Assembly: GCA_002437725.1 (NCBI GenBank)
Contig: DJRF01000008.1
Location: forward strand, 1 to 27,854
Direction: 5' to 3'
DNA: 27,854 bases
Source: Treponema sp. UBA6367
GTDB taxonomy: Bacteria > Spirochaetota > Spirochaetia > Treponematales > Treponemataceae
Part shown: piece after piece, positions 1 to 6,997 of the stretch
Layout of the letters: every line of letters starts with the position of its first letter
Position numbering within the stretch: position 1 is the stretch's first letter
Translations under genes and position numbers: made by a program
Notes under the pieces: model-generated
Database searches by the model: none
What the model was told of the DNA's origin: nothing
Seen by the model: only the letters and a program-made list of their open reading frames with translations

Positions 1-2
1 TC

Positions 3-284
3 TCAAAAAGCCTTTCTGACGCACTGAACAAGAATAGAGAGGAGTTTGCACGCATAAAGGAAAACTATAAGGAAAAAGCTATGGCTGAAAATAACGAGAT
101 TACACAATGGGAATATAAAAGGGAGTCTTTTTCTGATCCTATGTTTGGGGATAAAGAACTAGCCAACTTAGGAAAAGAAGGCTGGGAACTGCAATGCTTA
201 GTTAACAAATATGATGTGATTTTTAAACGCCCAATGAAAGATACAAAAAAATCAAAAACTCAGGACTACGGATACGGAAGATAA
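3..284 (+). CDS. DUF4177-like protein, C-terminal part (5' end off window)
   Basis: The frame is open from base 3, with no stop before an ATG at 81, and ends in TAA at 282-284. The 26 codons before that ATG encode a hydrophilic, probably helical stretch (NREEFARIKENYKEKA), so the gene probably begins outside the window. An internal start at 81 is also possible, because AAGGA lies at a workable distance upstream. The C-terminal half has the DUF4177-like pattern of an aromatic WEYK strand, a short helix LANLGKEGWEL and a closing strand ending in IFKRP. That family has no established function. It is followed by a strong terminator and stands alone on the plus strand. Function is unknown; the family call is by pattern only. 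Confidence 0.6.
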   Translation, partial: SKSLSDALNKNREEFARIKENYKEKAMAENNEITQWEYKRESFSDPMFGDKELANLGKEGWELQCLVNKYDVIFKRPMKDTKKSKTQDYGYGR

Positions 285-287
285 AAA

Positions 288-318
288 AAGGCTAGCCACA
301 CGGCTAGCCTTCATTTTT
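288..318. terminator. Bidirectional intrinsic terminator
   Basis: A perfect 10-bp stem (288-297 with 302-311) encloses a 4-base loop. On the plus strand a five-T run follows at 314-318. On the minus strand the stem is followed directly by a seven-T run (the A run at 283-289 read in reverse). It can therefore end both the DUF4177-like gene and minus-strand transcripts coming through the IS and gene remnant; the minus-strand T run is the better one. Confidence 0.9.
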
Positions 319-320
319 AG

Positions 321-594
321 TTAGTGTCCACTATTTTGCCTTACAATTTCTTTCACTTTTTCAAGAAGGCTAGCGTCCCGGAGGTTATTTGCATTGTAAT
401 AGTTTATCTTGTTATTAAATTCCTGATGGTCGATTTCTATCTTTTTTTTGAAAAATTCAGTATATCCGTCTTCAGGAGGGGTGTTGTACTGTTTTGAACG
501 GCTACGTTTTCAATGCAGTACTGGATGAACTCCACCACATTCTCAATGTAGTTCATGCACTTCAAGTTTGTGTTCTTGAAAAAGTCAACTTTAA
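321..594 (-). pseudogene. Unidentified gene remnant, frameshifted and cut off by the IS
   Basis: On the minus strand this stretch carries protein-like sequence in two successive frames. From the IS end to about 490 it reads ...VDFFKNTNLKCMNYIENV and VEFIQYCIENVAVQ. From about 490 down to a TAA at 321-323 the neighbouring frame reads SKQYNTPPEDGYTEFFKKKI, continuing about 35 more residues to a C-terminus VKEIVRQNSGH. The change is one base, near 480-500. There is no start codon with a ribosome binding site; the 5' end is missing at the IS boundary (595). I do not recognise the family. It looks like the 3' part of an accessory gene damaged by a frameshift and truncated by, or before, the IS insertion. 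A minus-strand terminator follows. Confidence 0.5.
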
Positions 595-612
595 TACAGT
601 CAGAAAATACCC
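595..612 (+). repeat. IS terminal inverted repeat (orfB-distal end)
   Basis: TACAGTCAGAAAATACCC matches the inverted sequence at 1806-1823 at 16 of 18 positions. It sits just past the orfB stop. Confidence 0.8.
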
Positions 613-619
613 TAAATTT

Positions 620-1530
620 CTAAGCAGCTACAGAAATAACTGCTGATTTTTTTCTGTAGATTGCAGGAAGCAGACCGCCTGGATTTACAGTGGAAATTCT
701 TTTTCTGTTGTAATAAATCATGACATAACGGAAGACCACGGTCCTTACCTGTTCTACCGTCATTTTTGTTGTATTCATTCTGTACAGTTTTTCTTTTTTC
801 AAAGTTGCAAAGAATGATTCCATTCTTGCGTTGTCGTAGCACTTTCCGACATCGCTCATGCTCTGGACTGCATGATGTTTTCCAACTGCGAGCCTGAAAG
901 CCTCGCTTGTGTACTGGCTTCCGGCATCACTGTGAATTATCACTCCTGACTTCGGTTTTCTCATTTCAAAAGCCGATTCCAGAGCGGAAATACACAGTTC
1001 CTTTTTCATGTTTGTATCCATAGCAAGACTGATTACCTCACCGCCGAAACAGTCAAAAATAGGGGCAATATAAAGCTTTCCGTCCTTGCATGGCACCTGA
1101 GTTATATCAGTCAGCCACTTCTGGTCCGGAGCTTTTGCTGTAAAGTCGCGCTGCAGAAGATTCTGAGGTCTCCGGGCTTTTTTATCAGCCTTGGTAAGCC
1201 CGTCAGGACTTCTTCTGCTCGGTTTCATAAGATTGCCTTTTCGCATTGCACGTCTTACAGAACTCAAGGAAGTCTGTATTCCCTTCTGAGTCAATGCAAT
1301 CAGCATTCTGTCTGCCCCGTAGTTGTCATTGTCAGGGTCCTCATCCAGAACACGATGTATCTCTACGAGCAAATCCTGCCACTTTTTCGGCCGCTCTCCG
1401 TTACGCATTTGTAATAACCTTTTTCATTGACCGAAAGAGACTTGCACATTCGGTTCACATGATATTTTTTTCTGTTGTCAAATATGAACCAGTGAATGCT
1501 TCTTACCGTTACTACTTCCGGTCGTTTACG
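620..1530 (-). pseudogene. IS3-family transposase orfB (DDE integrase), frameshifted
   Basis: The main frame (620-1408) encodes the retroviral-integrase-type catalytic core. The first Asp is in KWLTDITQV, the second in VIIHSDAGSQYTS and the Glu in CYDNARMESFFATLKKE, so the DDE triad is complete. The normal N-terminal part of OrfB (SIHWFIFDNRKKYHVNRMCK, continuing to KGYYK) is present upstream but in a different frame. It reads in until about 1405, where GYYKC should continue as RNGERPKKWQDLL. One base appears to be missing in TGCGT (1403-1407). So even after the programmed -1 shift from orfA, full-length transposase cannot be made without a second slip. An ATG at 1406-1408 could give only an N-truncated product. 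This is either a decayed gene or a sequencing error. Confidence 0.7.
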
Positions 1531-1784
1531 AAAAAACGGAAAGCATCCTTGAGGATGTTATTAGCCTCGCGGAGCTCCGCATTTTCTTTCATCAGTTTTT
1601 TTTCACGCTCTGTAGGCGGAGCGTCTTCTGATGTTTTTTGTTTAAAGATTCGTTCACGGTTATAACTTTTTCGCCAATCGGCTAAAGTTGCGTAAACAAG
1701 TCCAAGTTGTGCACAGGCCTGTTTTACTCCGATTTCATCAGACAGTTTAATTGACTGTTCCTTGAATTCTTTGCTGTACCTCAT
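1512..1784 (-). CDS. IS3-family transposase orfA (HTH)
   Basis: The protein of about 90 residues starts MRYSKEFKEQSIKL. It has an N-terminal helix-turn-helix (VKQACAQLGLVYATLADWRK) and a C-terminal leucine-zipper-like helix (KKLMKENAELREANNILKDA), the classic IS3 OrfA layout for binding the terminal repeats. I choose the ATG at 1782-1784, since GAGGG lies about 7 bases upstream of it. The ATG two codons earlier (1788-1790) is almost on top of that ribosome binding site. Near its 3' end a T TTT TTC heptamer lies in the correct register for -1 slippage into orfB. The product of orfA alone usually acts as a repressor. Confidence 0.85.
   Translation of the reverse strand: MRYSKEFKEQSIKLSDEIGVKQACAQLGLVYATLADWRKSYNRERIFKQKTSEDAPPTEREKKLMKENAELREANNILKDAFRFFVNDRK
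1530..1536 (-). other. Programmed -1 frameshift heptamer between orfA and orfB
   Basis: On the minus strand the orfA codons CGT TTT TTC contain the heptamer T TTT TTC. Slipping back one base moves ribosomes into the frame that reads through the orfA stop into SIHWFIFD, the N-terminus of OrfB. This is the usual IS3-family fusion mechanism. No stimulatory hairpin was tested. Confidence 0.65.
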
Positions 1785-1805
1785 TTTCATACCCTCTTTA
1801 TTCTC

Positions 1806-1823
1806 GGGTATTTTTCGACTGTA
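1806..1823 (-). repeat. IS terminal inverted repeat (orfA-proximal end)
   Basis: Read on the minus strand it is TACAGTCGAAAAATACCC, the partner of 595-612. It lies upstream of orfA, so the orfA promoter would be at this end. Confidence 0.8.
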
Positions 1824-1845
1824 CTTTTATAGTATCCGTTCAGTA

Positions 1846-2235
1846 TTAATCTTCTTCTTTAAATTCACTCTGTTTCAAATAGTTATCAAATAGACTGCCT
1901 GTATTTACTATTCTTGCAAAATTTATATTAGATTTTTTTACAATCAAATCTTTAGCAGATTTCGGCAAAGGCAATATAGCACGTGCACCATCAACTGAGA
2001 CCAATAACCTTTCATCAACAAAGGAATTGTTATAATATACTCTATATTCAATAGCTCTCGCATTCTTATCTGGAAATTTCGTAGCCCAAGGTTCTACAAA
2101 TTCCCTATCTTCGGCAACCCTTTCTATTCTGAGGCTCAAATCTTTTTTATATGTAAAAACCCCCAGCTCATCATTTTTAATCCAATCATCTCCAGATGAT
2201 TCTGCAAGTAGAACTTCAACTTGATTATAATCCAT
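1846..2235 (-). CDS. Conserved hypothetical protein (129 aa)
   Basis: A complete, soluble, acidic protein with no signal peptide or membrane segment. Its most family-like stretches are DDWIKNDELGVFTYKKDLSL near the N-terminus, EPWATKFPDKNARAIEYRVYY in the middle and LLVSVDGARAILPLPKS in the C-terminal half, which suggest a small mixed alpha/beta domain. I have seen this type of protein in accessory regions but cannot name a function. The start is well supported: AGGAGG lies 9 bases before the ATG, and a TTGACG-17-TATATT promoter is just upstream. The gene ends 22 bp before the IS. It appears to be intact, unlike its neighbours on both sides. Confidence 0.75.
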   Translation of the reverse strand: MDYNQVEVLLAESSGDDWIKNDELGVFTYKKDLSLRIERVAEDREFVEPWATKFPDKNARAIEYRVYYNNSFVDERLLVSVDGARAILPLPKSAKDLIVKKSNINFARIVNTGSLFDNYLKQSEFKEED

Positions 2236-2267
2236 AAAACATTCCTCCTAAAAAATACAATAGTTAA

Positions 2268-2296
2268 AATATAAGTATAGAAATAAGAATCGTCAA
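2268..2296 (-). promoter_or_regulatory. Predicted sigma70 promoter for the 129-aa hypothetical gene
   Basis: On the minus strand, TTGACG (2291-2296) and TATATT (2268-2273) are separated by exactly 17 bases. They lie about 30 bases before the ATG and its AGGAGG site. Confidence 0.6.
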
Positions 2297-2332
2297 TTTA
2301 AAATAAAACAAAAAAAACTGTATATCAATATA

Positions 2333-2946
2333 TCATTCTTTTGCAAAATTATTTAAAATTTCAGACGTTGATTTTTCCATATTTTTATCTTCAGAATAAC
2401 AAAAACTAATGCTTTTATCATCGTAAAACTCTTTATATAAATCTATTCTTAATAATTTTGTTTTTTCAGAATTAAATGCTGTACGTTTTTGGCCTTTTGG
2501 ATTACGCCTAACTTTATAACAAAAAACTTTGTTAGGATTTTCAGAATCACTTTTACTTAATGAATATGCCATTAAATTTCTTTGTTCCGAAGGATATTTT
2601 AATGGAATTTTTGTTGGAATAAATTTATTTAGATTTTCAGAAAATTGCTTTAAAATATCTCCAAGATTTTCCCCATACTCAATTCCAAAATACTCTCGGA
2701 GTGTTTTAGGAGCAATTAATAACCCACTGCCATTCGCCTCAACAATTAACTCTTTTGAAAAATTATTTGACTTAATAAAATGAAGTTCAACCAATGCGTA
2801 TTTATTTTTCTTTTTCAAATTGTTTCGACAAATCGTCTTACTAAGACAGTATATTTAATTTCTTTATAATAAAATAAAAAACATGCTATAATCCAATTAT
2901 TTTGAATCATATTATCTCTTAAAAGTTTTAAATTTTCTAATGCCAA
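2333..2946 (-). pseudogene. DUF6037-like protein gene, split by a frameshift
   Basis: A TTG start at 2944-2946, preceded by GAGGA at 7 bases, opens a frame reading ALENLKLLRDNMIQNN and FYYKEIKYTVLVRRFVETI, then stops at TGA (2815-2817). The rest of the protein continues in the -1 frame from about 2818 to 2333: KKKNKYALVELHFIKSNNF, then LREYFGIEYGENLGDILKQF and a C-terminus rich in charged residues. The second part alone has only a TTG start without a ribosome binding site, so it is not an independent gene. Together the parts give about 200 residues, the size I would expect of DUF6037-type proteins, whose role is unknown. A single lost base near 2816-2820 in an A-rich run would explain the break. 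A programmed shift is less likely. The family name is given from memory of the pattern. Confidence 0.55.
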
Positions 2947-3049
2947 TATTTTATCCTCGACATGCTTAGTATTAAATTTATTGTACTTTAGAATATATTC
3001 ACTTTATAACTATCATTTCAAGAAAAAAAACATTCTACTATTGGCAATT

Positions 3050-3841
3050 TTATCTTTTCCCCACTTTATACTTCAAAATTCCGTTCATTCCCCAGCAGAA
3101 CAAGTACCATGCACTTGAAAAAACATTCATTTTTAGGACTTTGCGGTAGATTTTCCATTGTGGCTTTATCATTTTTGTTTTGCTTGCGGTCATGCTATCA
3201 TCTCGCATTCTGTAATCAACAAGAACATCTTTGTATCCCATTGCACATAAACCGTTTTTCATTATATCAAGCCAATACGCATAATCATCACGAAGAGCTT
3301 TTAATTCTTCCTTAAAATAGATTTTCTGAGGAAGTTTTGAAGTATCAACAATTGCAGCAGATGGAAAAATCGGACAATGACGAAGCAACTGCTTAAAAGT
3401 TCGTCTTCCTTCAAAAATGTAAGGCTTTAAAAGTTCTGCGTCGCATTTTGAATTCATTCTTCTGTATGAAGAAAAATAAATCGCCACAGATTCATCATCA
3501 TTTTCTTCTATATAATTAATCATTTTAGAAAGATATTCAGGATGCCAAATATCGTCGCTATCTAAAAAAGCAAAATATTGTCCCTTTGCAACTTCCATAG
3601 CCTGATTTCGCGCTCCAGATGAACCGCGGTTTACCTTAGCCCGAATAAGTTTTACTCTTGAATCTTTATCATCATAAGATTGCACTACGTCTGCACCTGC
3701 ACCATTATCAGGAGAACAGTCGTCAACAATTATCATTTCCCAATTTTTGTAAGACTGAGCCAAAACAGACTCTATGGTCTGCCCAACCAATGCAGCACCT
3801 TTATACATTGGCGTAATGATTGAAACGAGTTTTTCTTCCAT
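3050..3841 (-). CDS. Glycosyltransferase family 2
   Basis: A GT-A-fold transferase of 263 residues, expected to add a sugar from a nucleotide-sugar donor to a lipid-linked glycan on the inner membrane face. It opens with VSIITPMYKGAALVGQTIES. The nucleotide-binding Asp pair is in MIIVDDCSPD, and the metal-binding DXD-type motif is FLDSDDIW near residue 95. The likely catalytic acid region is ALRDDYAYWLDI near residue 190. The length is typical. The start is supported by AAGGA 8 bases upstream. It is the last gene of the polysaccharide block in transcription order, separated from the acyltransferase by about 135 bp that include a GC-rich repeat. The donor and linkage cannot be predicted. Confidence 0.9.
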   Translation of the reverse strand: MEEKLVSIITPMYKGAALVGQTIESVLAQSYKNWEMIIVDDCSPDNGAGADVVQSYDDKDSRVKLIRAKVNRGSSGARNQAMEVAKGQYFAFLDSDDIWHPEYLSKMINYIEENDDESVAIYFSSYRRMNSKCDAELLKPYIFEGRRTFKQLLRHCPIFPSAAIVDTSKLPQKIYFKEELKALRDDYAYWLDIMKNGLCAMGYKDVLVDYRMRDDSMTASKTKMIKPQWKIYRKVLKMNVFSSAWYLFCWGMNGILKYKVGKR

Positions 3842-3947
3842 TTTAGTTTCCTTGTAAATAATTTTTTAAAGACAATATTTTTAGCCCCATGCGAATGCAC
3901 AAGGCTTAATTTGAGAAAAGAATGTTTATTTGATTATTTTGAATTTG

Positions 3948-4070
3948 GGCGTTTCCCTGCGCTACGCTTCGGGCCGCTATGTTCGGGGTTCCGCTACCGC
4001 TCCATTGCGTCGTTCTCTCCGTTCACTTAGCAACGGCTTCGCCGCCCCTGCCAGCGCTAACGCATCAACG
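3948..4070 (-). repeat. GC-rich repeat block forming the acyltransferase C-terminal tail
   Basis: A sharply GC-rich patch in otherwise AT-rich DNA. It contains small palindromes such as CGGCTTCGCCG (4034-4044). On the minus strand it encodes the last 29 or so residues of the acyltransferase (ending LLSERRERRNGAVAEPRT) and continues past its stop at 3977-3979. It looks like an inserted dispersed repeat rather than part of the enzyme; only one copy is in this window. Confidence 0.55.
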
Positions 4071-5062
4071 ACTTTTACTGCTAAAACAGAAATAAAATAA
4101 GCGCCAGCAAATGTCAAAAATAGAGCAAGGGGAAAACATTCTGTATAAAAATTAAAATGAGCCATAAGTTGAATCAGCGGGAAATGAAAAAGATAAAGAG
4201 GGTACGAATAGTCCTTTTTGCTCCCTATAGAACTTAAAAAAGTAAACCTAGTTGAAAAAAACGCACAAATCAAAGAAAGCGAGGCAGGCATTAAAAATTC
4301 AGTTTTAAAAACATAATGAAGAGCAAAAATAGCCACCGATGGAACAACTAGCAAATTTATCTTTTTTAGTATCCAATCCCAGTTAAAAAACAAGAACATT
4401 CCACTTGCAAAACAACTAACAAAGGCTGGAAATTGATTTGCAAGCTGTTTTGGCAAATGCAAAGCATTTGCATATCGACCTAAAATAAAAGTGTATAAAA
4501 CTGAAAGAACATAAAGAACAAGCAATAATATATTCAATTGCTTTAATGATTTCATTTTTTTGAAAAAACAAATTAAAATTGGCAAAACAACATAAAATGC
4601 AATTTCAATCTTTATTGTCCAAAGAGCCCCATTTACAGCAACAAACTTTCCTTCAAAACATCCTGGAAGAGTCGGATGCATAAAATTTAAGAATATACAA
4701 TTCCAAAAAAGATACTTCCAAGTTTCTGCATTTGTAAAGAACTCTTTTATAGGAAACTCACTTGCAAACGCAAATGCTACAAGCCCCCCCCCGACAGAAA
4801 TATAGTACAAAGGAAGAATTCTTATACTTCTTTTTACAAAATATTCCTTCAAGTTCTTTGAAGAAAGAAAACTTTTTGTAACCCAAAAACCACTTAAAAT
4901 AAAAAATACGCAAACTGCAACATGACCATCAAAAACAGGCCTTAAAATAGATACAGTTCCAGATAAATCCAAAACATGCATAGAAATAACCAAAAAACAA
5001 CAAAAAAGACGTATAAAGTTAAAATTATTTTGTTTTAAAACCACAGGAATAGTTAATATCAT
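3977..5062 (-). CDS. OafA/YrhL-type membrane O-acyltransferase (acyltransferase family 3)
   Basis: A polytopic membrane enzyme of about 361 residues that would O-acylate (usually O-acetylate) a sugar of the surface glycan. Family features: an N-terminal FNFIRLFCCFLVISMHV segment with the Arg and His typical of the active site, then VFFILSGFWV, the LWTIKIEIAFY motif in the middle, and about ten hydrophobic segments. I start it at the ATG at 5060-5062, which has GAGGA just upstream; the frame runs a little further to a TTG. The C-terminal 29 residues (ALALAGAAKPLL... and an Arg-rich end) are encoded by a GC-rich repeat and are unlike the family, so the native C-terminus may have been replaced. 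Substrate unknown. Confidence 0.85.
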   Translation of the reverse strand: MILTIPVVLKQNNFNFIRLFCCFLVISMHVLDLSGTVSILRPVFDGHVAVCVFFILSGFWVTKSFLSSKNLKEYFVKRSIRILPLYYISVGGGLVAFAFASEFPIKEFFTNAETWKYLFWNCIFLNFMHPTLPGCFEGKFVAVNGALWTIKIEIAFYVVLPILICFFKKMKSLKQLNILLLVLYVLSVLYTFILGRYANALHLPKQLANQFPAFVSCFASGMFLFFNWDWILKKINLLVVPSVAIFALHYVFKTEFLMPASLSLICAFFSTRFTFLSSIGSKKDYSYPLYLFHFPLIQLMAHFNFYTECFPLALFLTFAGAYFISVLAVKVVDALALAGAAKPLLSERRERRNGAVAEPRT

Positions 5063-5143
5063 ATTTTCCTCAATATGCAAAATAGAGTTTTGATTTTTAC
5101 TTAGGAAAAGAGGATAGATTTTATTATCTTTAGTTTTTACTAT

Positions 5144-5359
5144 TTAAAAACCAAACAGAGATTTATCAAGTTTTGAAGCACGGGTTATAGAATATATAGT
5201 GCCTATAGGCAACTGATTATTTCCATGACACGGAACAATTGTTGTTGCACCAGTCTGAGAGTTAAACCATTTTTGATGGGAGCCTTTTTGAGAAAGCAAT
5301 ACAAATCCATTGTCTAGCAAAATACGGACAATTTCTTTTGATGTTAATCTAACTGGCAT
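5144..5359 (-). CDS. hicA: HicA-type mRNA interferase toxin
   Basis: A 71-residue protein with the HicA double-stranded-RNA-binding-like fold: SKEIVRILLDNGFVLLSQKG followed by the catalytic His in GSHQKWFN (His28), then TTIVPCHGNNQLPIGTIYSI. HicA toxins cleave mRNA and arrest growth. Its ATG directly follows the hicB stop (TAGATG, no spacing), so translation is coupled to the antitoxin. Here the antitoxin gene comes first, the reverse of the original hicAB order but common. The pair sits between glf and the acyltransferase in the glycan cluster. Confidence 0.88.
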   Translation of the reverse strand: MPVRLTSKEIVRILLDNGFVLLSQKGSHQKWFNSQTGATTIVPCHGNNQLPIGTIYSITRASKLDKSLFGF

Positions 5360-5560
5360 CTAAATAACCATCTGCAAGACTTTTGATTCTGCTGGAACAT
5401 TAAAATCAGAAGGCTCAAAAAAAAGTTCCGCAGCTTCTTTGAAATTTTCTGCCGCTTCTTTCTGGGTTGTTCCACAAGAATTTATACCTGGAAGTTCAGG
5501 ACAATAGGCTGCCCAAGAATCAACAACATCATCATATTCCAATACAACTCGTAATGTCAT
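5360..5560 (-). CDS. hicB: HicB-family antitoxin (short form)
   Basis: A 66-residue HicB domain: LRVVLEYDDVVDSWAAYCPE, LPGINSCGTTQKEAAENFKE and a helix AAELFFE. It would bind and block HicA. No C-terminal DNA-binding (RHH or HTH) domain is present, so autoregulation would need another route or be absent. GGAGG lies 7 bases before the ATG. It is co-transcribed with hicA immediately downstream. Confidence 0.88.
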   Translation of the reverse strand: MTLRVVLEYDDVVDSWAAYCPELPGINSCGTTQKEAAENFKEAAELFFEPSDFNVPAESKVLQMVI

Positions 5561-5640
5561 TTTATTCCTCCAAGTTTATAGTAATCAACAATCTGAAATC
5601 AAACTTTATAATACAAATATATAGTCTATCTGATTAAAAG

Positions 5641-6738
5641 TCAAATTTTCTTTGCAAGCTCAAAAGCAGCTGCAATTGTGTCATCCATGTCAAAATACTT
5701 GTACATTCCCAGGCGACCGCCAAAAATAATTTTATTTTGTTTGGAAGCAAGTTCTGCATATTTTGCATAGAGCGCATTGTTTTTCTCATTGTTCATGGCA
5801 TAATAAGGCTCGTCGCCTTTTTTCCATGACGCAGGGTATTCGCGCGTAATATAAGTTACTGGCTGCGTGCTAAATTCAAAGTGCTTGTGCTCAATTATTC
5901 TTGTATATGGAGTTTTCGAATCTGTATAATTTACAACTGCGTTTCCCTGAAAATTTTCACAATCAAGTTTTTCTGTTTCAAAACGAAGACTTCTGTATTC
6001 AAGCTCGCCATAGCAGTAGTCAAAAAACTGGTCTATCATTCCTGTATAAACAATTTTATCAGCAAGATTTTCAAATTCAGAACGATTTTCTAAAAAGTCA
6101 CAATTCAACCGAACTTCAACACCGGAAAGCATTTTTTCAACCATTTTTGTATAACCGCCAACTGGAATTCCTTGATATGCGTCATTAAAATAATTGTTGT
6201 CATAAATAAAGCGCACCGGAAGCCTTTTTATAATCGATGGAGGAAGTTCTGCACAAGGTCTGCCCCACTGTTTTTCAGTATAACCTTTTATAAGGCGCTC
6301 ATAAATATCACGCCCAACAAGACTTATAGCCTGCTCCTCAAGATTTTGCGGAATCTTGTCTTTCATCTCGGCGGCCTGCTCTTCAATTCGTTTTTTTGCC
6401 TGAGAAGGAGTTATAACATCCGGCCAGATTTTATTGAACGTGTTCATATTGAACGGCATATTAAAAATCTGCCCATTATAATTTGCCACAGGACAGTTTG
6501 TATAGCGATTGAATGTCGCAAAACGGTTCACAAAATCCCAAACCTCTTTATTATCTGTATGAAAAATATGCGCGCCATATTTATGAACATTTATGCCGTC
6601 AAGATTTTCTGTATAAATATTGCCAGCAATATGTGGTCGCCTGTCAATAACAAGACATTTTTTACCTTTAGACGCAAAAATATTAGCGAGCGTTGCATTG
6701 AACAAGCCCGCACCAACGAGAAGATAATCATAATGCAT
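5641..6738 (-). CDS. glf: UDP-galactopyranose mutase
   Basis: A 365-residue flavoenzyme that converts UDP-galactopyranose to UDP-galactofuranose in the cytoplasm. The N-terminal FAD site is YLLVGAGLFNATLANIFASK followed by CLVIDRRPHIAGN. Family hallmarks follow: KYGAHIFHTDN, the YNGQIFNMPFNM stretch, YTEKQWGRP, LPVRF and, near the C-terminus, FGGRLGMYKYFDMDDTI. The length is normal and the protein is complete. It is the clearest biochemical clue in the cluster: the polymer should contain galactofuranose, so one of the neighbouring transferases is probably a galactofuranosyltransferase. It lies directly downstream of the MITE-like element. Confidence 0.96.
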   Translation of the reverse strand: MHYDYLLVGAGLFNATLANIFASKGKKCLVIDRRPHIAGNIYTENLDGINVHKYGAHIFHTDNKEVWDFVNRFATFNRYTNCPVANYNGQIFNMPFNMNTFNKIWPDVITPSQAKKRIEEQAAEMKDKIPQNLEEQAISLVGRDIYERLIKGYTEKQWGRPCAELPPSIIKRLPVRFIYDNNYFNDAYQGIPVGGYTKMVEKMLSGVEVRLNCDFLENRSEFENLADKIVYTGMIDQFFDYCYGELEYRSLRFETEKLDCENFQGNAVVNYTDSKTPYTRIIEHKHFEFSTQPVTYITREYPASWKKGDEPYYAMNNEKNNALYAKYAELASKQNKIIFGGRLGMYKYFDMDDTIAAAFELAKKI

Positions 6739-6772
6739 AGTGAAGAGTTCCTTTTATCAGAAAATAATTATT

Positions 6773-6997
6773 ACTTTAGCCCGAATGTCGAGTTTTTTTT
6801 CAGAAGAAATAAATTGAATAAGCGGGAAGAAAAAGAAAGCGGCAACCGAGTCATTCGGAGCGATGGCAAGCAATTTTTGAAGAAAATTGCGCAGTCCGAT
6901 ACCTTGTTGCGCCCCGCATGACGAATTGACACGCTTTTTCTGGTAGCTGATTCAATTTTTATGTCGATTTTACAAAACTCGACATTCGGGCTACTTT
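6773..6997. mobile_element. MITE-like element (215 bp) with 19-bp TIRs and 5-bp target duplication
   Basis: Perfect 19-bp terminal inverted repeats (AGCCCGAATGTCGAGTTTT) lie at 6778-6796 and, inverted, at 6974-6992. They are flanked by the direct repeat ACTTT (6773-6777 and 6993-6997), a good target-site duplication. Inside, a second inverted pair AAATTGAAT/ATTCAATTT lies at 6811-6819 and 6950-6958, with a central short hairpin. There is no credible coding content, so it must be mobilised in trans, if at all. It sits between a GT2 gene and glf, and its end supplies the GT2 stop codon. Confidence 0.8.

Larger units (their letters stand above)
595..1823 (-). mobile_element. IS3-family insertion sequence (about 1.23 kb)
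   Basis: The element is bounded by imperfect 18-bp inverted repeats, TACAGTC-(2 mismatches)-AAAATACCC, at 595-612 and, inverted, at 1806-1823 (16 of 18 matching). Between them, on the minus strand, lie the two overlapping reading frames typical of IS3-family elements: an HTH orfA and a DDE integrase-type orfB in the -1 frame. Length and layout fit the family. I could not find a convincing direct target duplication: the flanks are ACTTTAA on the left and CTTTTAT on the right. The transposase carries an extra frameshift, so the copy is probably not autonomous. Confidence 0.85.

Noticed and set aside
321..340. GTGTCCACTATTTT sequence resembling an IS3-type terminus (TAGTGGACAC on the other strand)
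   Set aside because: It lies in the remnant's last codons and has no partner inverted repeat at a suitable distance; the better IS end is at 595.
1246..1665. Plus-strand frame opposite the IS transposase
   Set aside because: It is antisense to clear orfA/orfB coding sequence with DDE motifs; no start signals.
5561..5640. Possible TTTGAT-17-TATAAA promoter for hicBA
   Set aside because: The start of transcription would fall in the ribosome binding site, so the assignment is not convincing.
6172..6921. Long plus-strand open frame of 249 codons over glf and the MITE
   Set aside because: It is antisense to the certain glf gene, has no ribosome binding site, and its composition is that of a reverse-strand shadow.
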